A model generated the notes under the pieces. The model saw only the letters and a program-made list of their open reading frames with translations. It did no database searches and had not been told where the DNA came from. Source: Devosia rhodophyticola (GTDB lineage Bacteria; Pseudomonadota; Alphaproteobacteria; Rhizobiales; Devosiaceae). From it: 64,000 bases of DNA. Both the position numbers and the translations under genes were made by a program. This document shows positions 44,996 through 54,407 of the stretch, one piece after another. How positions within the stretch are numbered: the stretch's first letter is position 1; each line of letters begins with the position of its first letter. The stretch is taken from contig NZ_CP118247.1 of NCBI RefSeq assembly GCF_028816475.1, forward strand, positions 3,030,001 to 3,094,000. Reading direction: 5' to 3'.

Positions 44996-45759
44996 ATGTC
45001 CCAGGACAATATTTTCCGCGAAGTTGACGAAGAACTGCGTTCCGATCGCATGCGTGCGCTGTGGAAACGCTTCGCGCCACTGGTCATTGGGGCCGCTGTC
45101 GGTGTCGTCGTGCTGGTTGCAGTCAATGAAGGATGGAGCTGGTATCAGTCCTCCAATGCCGCACAATCTTCGGACAAGCTTTACGCGGCGTTCGACGCCG
45201 TAGACGGAGGCGATTCTGCCAAGGCAGAAACCATTCTGGATGATTTGATGGCCAATGGTTCGGGGGGTATCCAACATTGGCGCGTTTCCGCGATGCCGGC
45301 TTGCTCGCCAAAGATGGCAAGAGTGAAGCAGCAATTGCAGCCTATGACACTTTGGCAAACAACGAAACCAATCCGCGGCTGCGCGAATTGGCATTGGTGT
45401 TGGCGGGAAATTTGCTAGTTGACGGCGGCTCTCTGTCTGACGTTGAAGCGCGCGTATCCACACTTGCTGCCGAAGGTGGGCCGATGCGCAATGCCGCGCG
45501 GGAGGCCTTGGGCCTGGCTCAATACAAGGCTGGTGATTTTGATGCGGCTCGCGCCAATTTTCAGGCCGTCGTTGATGATCCGCGCAGCCAGAGCAGCGTG
45601 CGAAACCGCATGAGCTATTATCTGGCTCAACTGCTTTCTGAAGGGGCGATTCCTCCAGAGGCGCCAACCAGCAAAGCCGATGAAATTGAGAGCGTGCTCA
45701 ACGGTAATTCTGACGCTGCCGATTCACCCGCAGCGCCTGAGTCAGTACCAACCGAATGA
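44996..45759 (+). CDS. YfgM-like tetratricopeptide membrane protein, frameshifted
   Basis: Starts at ATG 44996 with MSQDNIFREVDEELRSDRMR, a membrane anchor (APLVIGAAVGVVVLVAV, about 27-43) and a periplasmic TPR-like part. The first frame ends at 45418, but the real continuation LARFRDAGLLAKDGKSEAAI runs from about 45277 to 45759. One G missing in the G6 run at 45260-45265 explains the break (SGG-YPTLARF restored). The full protein would be about 254 residues. Family members act with the SecYEG/PpiD machinery or as outer-membrane assembly helpers. It lies 37 bp before der, the order seen in many proteobacteria. Confidence 0.8.
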
Positions 45760-45796
45760 TTTCGGTAACACTGCTGACTGATTGGACATCAAAGTC

Positions 45797-47248
45797 ATGA
45801 CCGTTACTGTTGCTATCGTCGGACGGCCAAATGTTGGCAAGTCCACGCTTTTCAATCGGCTCGTGGGACGAAAGATCGCTCTGGTTGACGATACCCCCGG
45901 GGTGACGCGAGATCGCCGCGAGGCGGAGGGCCGTATCGCCGATCTCACCTTTCGGGTGCTCGACACCGCTGGGTATGAAGATATCAAGGACGGCAGCCTC
46001 GAAGACCGGATGCGCCAGCAAACCGAACTGGCAATTCGTGAAGCGGACGTCATATTGTTTATGATTGATGCGCGTGCGGGCGTTGTTCCTCTCGATCAGC
46101 GGTTTGCCCAAGTCTTGCGCAAGGCTGGAAAGGTTGTTCATCTGGTCGGGAATAAGGCCGAAAGTACTGCCGCCGAAGCGGGGCTGGTTGAAGGCTTCAA
46201 GTTGGGATTTGGTGAACCCATCCCACTTTCAGCTGAACACGGATTGGGCTTATCGGAACTCTATTCGATTGTTTCAAAGGCTATCGACGAGGCCGCAGCG
46301 TCCATCAGCGCCGTTCAAAGTCGCAACCTCGAAGAAATGCCCGAAGTTGATGTCGATATCACCGAGGACATGCTTGAGGGGGAGGGCGAAGAGGCAACGC
46401 TTCGCTGGAATCCCAAGCGTTTCTTGAATGTGGCCATTGTCGGTCGCCCAAACGCGGGAAAATCCACATTGGTCAACCGGCTGGTCGGCGAGGACCGTGT
46501 GCTGGTCGGGCCCGAGGCTGGCATTACCCGCGACAGCATTCTGGTGCCGTGGGAATGGGAGGGGCGCGTCATCAATCTGGTGGATACAGCAGGCATTCGC
46601 CGGCGGTCCCGTGTTACCCAGAAACTAGAAAAACTGGCTGTTGGCGACAGTTTGCGTTCCATTCAGTACGCAGAAGTCGTGGTGCTGATGATTGACGCGA
46701 CAATGCCATTTGAAAAGCAGGATCTGCAATTGGCCGATCTGGTTGAGCGCGAGGGCCGGGCAATGGTCATTGCAATCAACAAGTGGGATCTGATTGAAGA
46801 CAAGAATGCAACGCTGGCGGCATTGCGTGAATCCTGCGAGCGCTTGCTGCCACAATTGCGCGGCATACCGATGGTGACATTGTCGGGATTGCAAGGGCGT
46901 AATATCGACAAGCTTATGGCGGCGATTTTCAAGATCGAGCGAAGCTGGAACTCGCACGTTTCCACAGCGCGTCTTAATCGCTGGTTGCAGGGAATGATCG
47001 AGGGGCATCCGCCGCCGGCTGTTTCGGGGCGTCGTCTCAAAATTCGCTACATGACACAGGCGAAAACCCGTCCGCCCAGTTTTATCCTTTTTGCCTCACG
47101 CCCGGACGCGCTGCCAACTTCATACTTGCGCTATCTCACCAACGGATTGCGCGAGGCGTTTGATATTCAAGGGACGCCAATCCGGCTCTGGGTTCGTGCG
47201 GGAAGTGAAAATCCATATTTCGATCCGAGTAAGCGGCGGATAGGGTAG
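45797..47248 (+). CDS. der: Ribosome assembly GTPase Der (EngA)
   Basis: 483 residues with two tandem GTPase domains: G1 motifs GRPNVGKS (9-16) and GRPNAGKS (about 216-223), G3 DTAG in each, G4 NKAE and NKWD, then a KH-like C-terminal domain (about 385-470). It matures the 50S subunit. ATG 45797 is preferred over TTG 45782 because it gives the usual start TVAIVGRPNVGKS. Confidence 0.97.
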   Translation: MTVTVAIVGRPNVGKSTLFNRLVGRKIALVDDTPGVTRDRREAEGRIADLTFRVLDTAGYEDIKDGSLEDRMRQQTELAIREADVILFMIDARAGVVPLDQRFAQVLRKAGKVVHLVGNKAESTAAEAGLVEGFKLGFGEPIPLSAEHGLGLSELYSIVSKAIDEAAASISAVQSRNLEEMPEVDVDITEDMLEGEGEEATLRWNPKRFLNVAIVGRPNAGKSTLVNRLVGEDRVLVGPEAGITRDSILVPWEWEGRVINLVDTAGIRRRSRVTQKLEKLAVGDSLRSIQYAEVVVLMIDATMPFEKQDLQLADLVEREGRAMVIAINKWDLIEDKNATLAALRESCERLLPQLRGIPMVTLSGLQGRNIDKLMAAIFKIERSWNSHVSTARLNRWLQGMIEGHPPPAVSGRRLKIRYMTQAKTRPPSFILFASRPDALPTSYLRYLTNGLREAFDIQGTPIRLWVRAGSENPYFDPSKRRIG

Positions 47249-47375
47249 AATATTTGATGGGTGACCCGGCGCCGAATTCGCGCCGCCCATAGTGCATCTG
47301 TGCAATTTTTCGATATAACTAGCGCGCCCAGAGTGACCCGATGCTGAGTGCGGGGCCGCCAACCAAGTAAAGCCC

Positions 47376-48654
47376 TTGTTCGCCGAAATCCTGATCGTTG
47401 TCGTCCTAACCATCACCAATGGTTTGTTGTCCATGTCCGAGTTGGCGGTTGTTTCCGCTCGGACGGCGCGCCTGAGGGTTCTTGCCGATCAGGGAAATCT
47501 GGGGGCTGGTGTTGCGCTGCGGTTGGCAGATAATCCGGGACGGTTTTTGTCGTCAGTTCAGATTGGCATTACGCTCGTTGGTGTTCTTTCCGGGGCATTC
47601 TCTGGAGCAACGCTGGGGCTAAGGCTTAGTCATTGGTTGCTTACCGTGGGAGTGTCTCCCAGTATTTCGAGTGTGCTTGGCGTTGGTCTGGTCGTCGTCA
47701 GCATCACCTATATTTCCCTAATACTGGGCGAGTTGGTTCCCAAACAGATCGCCCTTCGTGATCCTGAACGCGTGGCCGCACGCGTTGCGCCCGCCATGGA
47801 AATGTTGGCCAAAATTGGTGCCCCGATTGTTTTCATTCTCGACATATCCGGAACGGCCGTGTTGCGGATTTTGCGCCAGCATGGCGAAGGGGAAGATACG
47901 GTTACCGAGGAGGAGGTTAAAACCATCATCGCTGAAGCAACAACCGCAGGTGTCATTGAAAGCGATGAACATTCAATGATATCGGGCGTGATGCGGCTGG
48001 CAGATCGCTCTGCGCGTGGATTAATGACGCCGCGACTTGATGTGGAACTGATTGATCTTTCAGATGAGGCCGACGAAATCCGCAAGACCATACTGGCGAC
48101 GCACAGGTCGCGTTTGCTCGTTCAGGATGGCGATGCCGATCTCGATCATCGGTGTGGTCGCAATCACTGATCTGCTTAGCGTTTTTGCCAACGGGCAGCC
48201 CCTCGATACCCGCAAATATGTGCGTCCGGTCCCTGTGGTGATGGATCATGCGGATGCGTTGGATGTTGTCCGCGCCATCCGCAATTCAACGGTCCATATG
48301 GCGCTGGTAGTAGACGAATATGGCCATTTCGAAGGCATTGTGACGTCGGGTGACATTCTTGAAGTCATCACCGGGGTCTTCCAGGAGGAAACGGGCGATG
48401 ATCCCGCGCTGGTGCGTCGCGAGGATGGTTCGTATCTCGTGGCAGGCTGGATGCCGGTGGATGAGTTCGGCGACAAGCTGGGAATTCCGATATCGCGCGA
48501 CGCAAAATATGAGACGGTTGCCGGCTATGTATTGTCGGCGATCAATCGGCTTCCCAATGAGGGGGAGAACTTTACCATTGACGGGTGGCGCTTTGAAGTG
48601 GTCGACCTTGATGGTCGGCGGATCGACAAGGTCCTGATGAGCAAAGTTGAATAG
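47376..48654 (+). CDS. CorC/HlyC-family transporter (CNNM plus CBS domains), frameshifted
   Basis: TTG start at 47376. The first part (about 265 residues) has the DUF21 membrane domain (four hydrophobic segments, INGLLSMSELAVVSART) and the start of the CBS pair (TPRLDVELIDL). The reading breaks near 48145-48160: GCCGATCTCGATCATC has one extra base relative to the frame that continues IIGVVAITDLLSVFANG, the second CBS domain and the CorC_HlyC domain to 48654. Full length would be about 425 residues. Such proteins are linked to magnesium/cobalt efflux or resistance. Confidence 0.85.
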
Positions 48655-48712
48655 CCCATCAAGACCCGAAATTCAGGGGAGAGCGTTCTTATAGGGCACG
48701 ATCCAATTCACC

Positions 48713-49462
48713 TTAGAGGTCTTCGAAACTGTCAGTGCTCACGTTGAACACTCGGCCGTTTTCGCTAAGGCTTGGTGCAATCAGATCCACGAGCCTGGGT
48801 GCGATGTCGCTGGGACGGGGAAGCGTCTCTGGATCTTCGCCGGGCATGGCCTTGGCCCGCATGGCGGTGCGGACGGCGCCGGGATAGAATACATTGGTGC
48901 GCACCGGAGTTTGGATCATTTCCCCCGCATACGACTTCACCATCGCGTCGACGGCAGCCTTGCTGGCAGCGTAAAGCCCCCAGTATGGTTTGGCGGAACG
49001 GGCAGACGAGGACGAGACAAAAACTGCTCGACCGGCGTCAGCCTGGCGCAGCAACAGGTCCATCGACCGCAGCAGCCGGAAGTTGGCGGTCACGTTTATG
49101 GCCATGACCTTGTCGAACTCTTCAGGCGCGATGTGGGGCAGGGGCGAGAGCGTTCCCAACAAAGCTGCATTGGCAATGAGCCCATCCAATGCGCCCCAGC
49201 GCTCGAAAATGGCAGCACCCAGTCGGTCTATTGCTTCACCGTCCTTGAGGTCAAGCGGCACCAGTGTCGCGGAAGACCCCATATCCTGGATTTCGTCATC
49301 CAATTCTTCGAGCCCACCGACTGTGCGTGCGATAGCCACCACATGGGCTCCGCGTGCGGCTGCCTCGCGGGCGGCTGCATAGCCGATTCCGCGCGAAGCG
49401 CCCGTCACCAGAACGACTTTTCCGGCTAATTCCTTGGCCTGCGGCCCCTTTGTCTTTGGCAT
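48713..49462 (-). CDS. Short-chain dehydrogenase/reductase
   Basis: 249 residues. The cofactor motif is TGASRGIGYA, with IANAALLG after the fourth strand, the catalytic Ser in SSSSARSA and Tyr/Lys in YAASKAA. It is a classical NAD(P)-dependent SDR; the substrate is unknown. Its ATG overlaps the purF stop by one base (TGATG), so it is the next gene of that operon, an arrangement common in Hyphomicrobiales. Confidence 0.9.
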   Translation of the reverse strand: MPKTKGPQAKELAGKVVLVTGASRGIGYAAAREAAARGAHVVAIARTVGGLEELDDEIQDMGSSATLVPLDLKDGEAIDRLGAAIFERWGALDGLIANAALLGTLSPLPHIAPEEFDKVMAINVTANFRLLRSMDLLLRQADAGRAVFVSSSSARSAKPYWGLYAASKAAVDAMVKSYAGEMIQTPVRTNVFYPGAVRTAMRAKAMPGEDPETLPRPSDIAPRLVDLIAPSLSENGRVFNVSTDSFEDL

Positions 49463-50965
49463 CAGCCAGCCTCTTGCAGCATGGAAAACTGTTTGGGGTC
49501 GTTCTTGGTGCGCCCATTGAGGTCAGTCAACTGCGTCGGATAGTCGCCCGTAAAATAGTGGTCGGTAAATTGTGGCGCCTTGGGATTGCGTTTTTCGCCA
49601 CCGACAGCCTCATAAAGTCCGTCGATTGACAAAAACTGCAAAGAATCGGCGCCGATGTATCTGCACATCGAAGCCAGGTCGGCGTGCTGGTTGGCCAACA
49701 ACTTTTCGGGATCTGGCGTATCAATTCCATAATAGTCCGAATGGAAAATCATGGGGCTGGCAACGCGGATATGAACCTCGGTGGCGCCAGCCTCGCGGAT
49801 CATCTGGACGATCTTGAGCGAGGTCGTGCCCCGCACGATCGAGTCATCCACCAAAACGACGCGTTTTCCTGCAATCTCAGCGCGATTGGCAGAGTGCTTG
49901 AGTTTCACGCCGAAGGCGCGAATTGACTGGGTCGGCTCAATAAATGTGCGCCCGACGTAGTGATTGCGGATGATGCCCAATTCGAACGGAATACCGCTCG
50001 CCTGCGCATAACCAATTGCGGCAGGTGTTCCCCCGTCGGGCACAGGGACGACGACGTCGGCTTCCACCGGCGCTTCTCTGGCTAGATTGATGCCCATATG
50101 CTTGCGCACCTTGTAGACGCTACGTCCGGCCACAACCGAATCGGGGCGGGCGAAATAGACATATTCAAAAAGGCACATAGCGCTCGCGGCGCGGCTTGAA
50201 TGGGCGCAGGGATTCAATCGTGATTTGGCCGTCGGGCTGGATTTCGCAAACGACAACTTCGCCATTTTCTACATCACGCACGAACTTGGCGCCGATAATG
50301 TCGAGTGCACAGGATTCTGAGGCGAAAATTGGCTTGCCGTCGAGATCACCGAGAACGAGCGGACGAATTCCGTTGGGGTCACGTGCACCGATCAGCTTGG
50401 TGCGGGTCATTGCCACCATAGCATATGCCCCCTCGACAGCCCCGATTGCATCAACAAACCGATCACTCGATGAGGAACGCTGCGAGCGGGCGATCAGGTG
50501 GAGGATAACTTCGGTGTCAGAAGTTGATTGGCAAATGGCGCCCTGAGCAATCAATTTGCGTCTGAGCGTTAAACCGTTGGTAAGATTGCCGTTGTGAGCG
50601 ATAGCGATGCCGCCAACTTCGAGTTCTGCGAAAAGAGGTTGCACATTGCGCAGGATGGTTTCGCCTGTCGTTGAATAGCGAACGTGGCCCATGGCCATGG
50701 TGCCAGGAATGCGCTTGAGTGTAGTTGGGTCAGTAAAGTGATCGCCAACGAGCCCCAATTGCCGTTCGGAATGGAATTGGCGTCCATCAAAGGTCACGAT
50801 GCCTGCGGCTTCCTGACCGCGGTGCTGCAGCGCGTGCAAACCCAGCGCAGTCAGTGTGGGGGCGTCTGGATGGCCTAAAATGCCAAACACCCCACACTCT
50901 TCGCGCAGGGTGTCGCCATTAAGATCGAACGAGTCGTCGCTCGGATGGTTCAACGGGCTCTCCAT
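49462..50965 (-). CDS. purF: Amidophosphoribosyltransferase, frameshifted
   Basis: First enzyme of purine synthesis: glutamine and PRPP give phosphoribosylamine. The N-terminal Ntn glutaminase part reads DDSFDLNGDTLREECGVFGI with the nucleophile Cys after a short propeptide. The first frame stops at 50165, and the rest (CLFEYVYFARPDS, PRPP loop VVLVDDSIVRGTTS) continues in another frame from about 50184 to 49462. GAGCGCTATGTG has one base more than GAGCGCATGTG, which would restore ERMCLFEYV. Total about 500 residues, normal for PurF. The gene is needed for purine synthesis, so a sequencing error is more likely than a real break. Confidence 0.9.
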
Positions 50966-51054
50966 TCCATACCGCAATCACTGCAGAACTGGTTTTCGGA
51001 CCAATGGTACCGGCGCCAAAGCGTCGGACGGTGGGCGCTGGCCCATCAAATCTA

Positions 51055-51678
51055 CTATCCCTGCACCGCTGCATCGGTGAAGGGGCTGCTGTCTTCTGTC
51101 TGGTCAGTTCCTTCTTCGGACAGCGGCGCATTGGTCGCGTCGGGAGGAGCCGAACCGTCATCGCGCGAAATATTGCCCTTTAGCAAATTGTCCAACTGGG
51201 TTTGTAATTGTGTGGGCAACAGGGTGCGCAGCGTATCGCCCATCTGGGTCAAATGGGGCAGAGTCTGGGAATCTGCAATGCCGGGCGGCAATTTGCCGGC
51301 AAGTAGCCAGTTGCCAAATATCACCACCACGATGGCAATAAGCAGGCCTCGCAGCAGTCCGAAGATGAAACCGAGCGTTCGATCGATTGGGCCGATCTTG
51401 CTGTCGACCACAAAATCGGCAATCCGCATGGTCAGTAAGTGTAGCACGATCAAAGAAACAATGAAGGTGACAATGACCGTTGCGATTTTAGCCACCGTCT
51501 CATCGGCAATATAATTCTGAGCAATTTCAGGATGATAAAGCAGCATATATACAGCGATTGCTGCCGATCCCGCCCATGTAGCCAGCGACAGCACTTCGCG
51601 AGTCAAGCCGCGTGCGGTCGCCAGAATGGCCGAGATCAGGAGGAGCACCCCGACTCCAACGTCAAATGCAGTCAACAT
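51055..51678 (-). CDS. cvpA: CvpA family membrane protein
   Basis: 207 residues from ATG 51678 (GGGCGAA upstream). Four hydrophobic segments and the conserved block SLATWAGSAAIAVYML, then GPIDRTLGFIFGLLRGLLIA, match CvpA, linked to colicin V production and envelope integrity. The C-terminus is acidic and disordered (DDGSAPPDATNAPLSEEG). It sits just before purF, as in many bacteria. Confidence 0.92.
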   Translation of the reverse strand: MLTAFDVGVGVLLLISAILATARGLTREVLSLATWAGSAAIAVYMLLYHPEIAQNYIADETVAKIATVIVTFIVSLIVLHLLTMRIADFVVDSKIGPIDRTLGFIFGLLRGLLIAIVVVIFGNWLLAGKLPPGIADSQTLPHLTQMGDTLRTLLPTQLQTQLDNLLKGNISRDDGSAPPDATNAPLSEEGTDQTEDSSPFTDAAVQG

Positions 51679-51816
51679 ATCGAATTCGCCCGTCCCAGCG
51701 TTTGCCCTGAGCCTATCTCGGGCATCGTTTAGCCGCTTTGTCCGCCTCTGCCAAGGGAGGGAACGCCACTCGTGGTCGATGTTCCCAGAAAGCATGACAT
51801 TGCTGCAACATTTATT

Positions 51817-53208
51817 TTATTCTGCGGCTTCCGCTGGCCGGCCTTTAGCCGCGATACCGGCGACCAGGTCGGCAAGGGCAGTGAATTCAGCAATTTGCAG
51901 ACCACTGTTTCGATCTGATGCGTTCATCCGTCCAGTCGAGACTGATCCGAAGCCGAGTTTTTCCGCTTCTCGCAGACGAAGCGAGCCATGGACGACGGGC
52001 CTAATGCCGCCAGCGAGAGAGATTTCACCAAAGTATACCGCGTCGGACGGTAAGGGTGAGCCGGTAAGTGAGGAAATCAATGCGGCAGCCACCGCCAGAT
52101 CGGCGGCCGGTTCGTTGATCTTTAAGCCGCCAGCAACATTGAGGTAAATATCGTTGGCACCGATGCGCACGCCGCAGCGAGTCTCGAGGACGGCCACAAC
52201 CATCGACAAGCGAGACGAATCCCAGCCGACGACGGCCCGACGTGGTGTCCCGAGTGGGGAGGGGGCAACCAACGCCTGGATCTCGACCAACAATGGCCTG
52301 GTTCCTTCCATTCCGGCAAAAACGGCGGATCCTGCGGCGCCTTCGTCGCGTTGATCGAGAAATAATGCCGAAGGATTGGCAACTTCGGCCAGCCCGAGCA
52401 TGGTCATTTCGAAAACACCGATTTCATCGGTTGCACCGTAGCGGTTCTTGACACCGCGCAGGATGCGGAAAGTGTGACTGGTGTCGCCTTCGAAATAGAG
52501 AACGGCATCAACCATATGTTCGACGACGCGCGGTCCGGCGATCTGGCCATCCTTGGTGACGTGCCCGACCAAAACCACCGCCGCACCGCTTTTCTTGGCA
52601 AAGCGGGTCAGCGCCTGTGCTGATGTGCGAACCTGGGTGACAGTGCCGGGTGCGCTGTCGACGCGATCCGTCCACAGTGTCTGAATTGAATCGATGATGA
52701 CCAGATCGGGCGCGGGACCACTTTCGAGTGTGGCGAGGATGATCTCAACGTTTGTCTCGGCCGCCAGCATGACGCCCGCTTCCCCCAAGCCAAGACGCTG
52801 GGCGCGGAGTCGAACCTGGGCAACAGCTTCTTCTCCAGATACGTAAATTACCCGCTTGCCCTGATTGGCCAATGCCGCTGCAGCCTGAAGCAACAGGGTT
52901 GATTTACCGATTCCCGGATCGCCGCCTACCAAAAGGGCGGATCCCATAACGAAGCCGCCGCCAGTAACACGGTCCAATTCGGCAATGCCGGATACGACAC
53001 GTGCAGCGCTTTCGGTCTCGCCCGAGAGCGGTACCAATTGAGCCGGACGACTTCCGGCTTTTGCCGATTTGGGACCGGCGCCGACCCCGCTATCGGCCAA
53101 TTCTTCGACTACGGTGTTCCAGTCGCCGCACGCCTCACAGCGACCTTGCCAGCGGCTATATACGGCGCCGCAGGCCTGACAGACGAAACTGGACTTGGTT
53201 CTGGCCAA
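51817..53208 (-). CDS. radA: DNA repair protein RadA
   Basis: About 463 residues from TTG 53208 (GGGGA box), giving MARTKSSFVC; a longer frame to 53259 is less likely. The Cys4 zinc finger is C10, C13, C24 and C27. Walker A is GGDPGIGKSTLL, and KNRYGATDEIGVFEM is the RadA-specific KNRFG motif, followed by the Lon-like domain with GTPRRAVVGWDSSRL. RadA is a RecA-like branch-migration helicase in recombination repair. Confidence 0.95.
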   Translation of the reverse strand: MARTKSSFVCQACGAVYSRWQGRCEACGDWNTVVEELADSGVGAGPKSAKAGSRPAQLVPLSGETESAARVVSGIAELDRVTGGGFVMGSALLVGGDPGIGKSTLLLQAAAALANQGKRVIYVSGEEAVAQVRLRAQRLGLGEAGVMLAAETNVEIILATLESGPAPDLVIIDSIQTLWTDRVDSAPGTVTQVRTSAQALTRFAKKSGAAVVLVGHVTKDGQIAGPRVVEHMVDAVLYFEGDTSHTFRILRGVKNRYGATDEIGVFEMTMLGLAEVANPSALFLDQRDEGAAGSAVFAGMEGTRPLLVEIQALVAPSPLGTPRRAVVGWDSSRLSMVVAVLETRCGVRIGANDIYLNVAGGLKINEPAADLAVAAALISSLTGSPLPSDAVYFGEISLAGGIRPVVHGSLRLREAEKLGFGSVSTGRMNASDRNSGLQIAEFTALADLVAGIAAKGRPAEAAE

Positions 53209-53283
53209 TGCGTTGATCCCCAAAAAAGGCTCAGTCGTCCAATACCGCCAAAATTGCATCAGGGCAAGAACAAATAGTGAACT

Positions 53284-54405
53284 TTAGCTCTCGATTTCGC
53301 CCAAATAGCTGCGGGTATAGCGGCCCTTCAGTGATGTGAGCACTTCGTAACCGATGGTTCCGGCAGCGTCGGCGACATCGTCCACGCCAATGGTTGGACC
53401 CAAAATTTCGACACCCTCGCCGGGTACCGGCAGATCGCCACCGAGTTCGGTAATATCCACGGCGATTTGGTCCATCGACACGCGTCCAACGACTGGACAG
53501 ATATGTCCGCGGATGGCAACGGCGCCGCCTTTGCGGCCTGTTGAACTCGAAAGCGAGCGAAAGAAACCGTCCGCATAACCGATACCCACAATTGCAAGCC
53601 TTGTCTCCCGAGACAATGTAATGCCTGCACCGTATCCAACTGATTCTCCGGTTCGTGCTTCCTTGACCTGCAGGATAGGTGCGTGGAGCGTGACGACGTG
53701 TGCCATTGGATTTGTGCGGCCGATCACGGCCCGTCCACCGTAGAGAGCCACGCCCGGCCGGACCATCTGGAAGTGATAGTCCCGACCTCCCATGACGCCG
53801 GCTGAATTGGCAAGTGAGGCTGGAATGCCGGGGAACCGTGAAATTATTGACTGGAACAGGGCCAATTGGGTTCTATTTTTTTCGTGGTTCGGCAGATCAG
53901 CGCAGGCAAGATGGCTCATGATCATCTGCGGCGCAAAGCCTAGTCGTTCGATCTGTTCGGCCACAACCGCAGCTTCATTGAGCCTAAATCCGAGCCTGTT
54001 CATGCCGGTGTCGAAATGGAGGGCGGCGGGATAGGCTTCATTGCGCTCGACGCATTTTGCCAGCCATTCCTCTAGCATGGATGTTGAGGAAAGGACGGGC
54101 ATCAGATTTTGTCGGACGTACAGATTGGCCGCGCCGGGATAAAGGCCGTTCAATACAAAAATGTGAGCGTCCTGCAGAACCGCACGCACGGCAATTGCTT
54201 CATCGACGGTTGCTGTGAAGAAGAAACGCGCACCCGCCGCGTATAAGGTCTTGGCGGCAGGAACAATGCCCGTGCCGTATGCATCCGCCTTGATGACCGC
54301 GCCGGTCAGCGCGCCGGCGCTGACTTTGTCCAGGGCACGCCAATTGCGCACCAAAGCGCCAAGATCAATGGTGAGGTGACCGCCGAGGCCGGATTGCAAT
54401 GCCAT
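53284..54405 (-). CDS. alr: Alanine racemase
   Basis: 373 residues from ATG 54405; the longer frame to 54567 runs into dnaB. PLP lysine Lys39 in AVIKADAYGTG and the catalytic Tyr258 in VGYGAGIT are present. It makes D-alanine for peptidoglycan. It starts 2-3 bp after the dnaB stop. Confidence 0.95.
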   Translation of the reverse strand: MALQSGLGGHLTIDLGALVRNWRALDKVSAGALTGAVIKADAYGTGIVPAAKTLYAAGARFFFTATVDEAIAVRAVLQDAHIFVLNGLYPGAANLYVRQNLMPVLSSTSMLEEWLAKCVERNEAYPAALHFDTGMNRLGFRLNEAAVVAEQIERLGFAPQMIMSHLACADLPNHEKNRTQLALFQSIISRFPGIPASLANSAGVMGGRDYHFQMVRPGVALYGGRAVIGRTNPMAHVVTLHAPILQVKEARTGESVGYGAGITLSRETRLAIVGIGYADGFFRSLSSSTGRKGGAVAIRGHICPVVGRVSMDQIAVDITELGGDLPVPGEGVEILGPTIGVDDVADAAGTIGYEVLTSLKGRYTRSYLGEIES

Positions 54406-54407
54406 GC

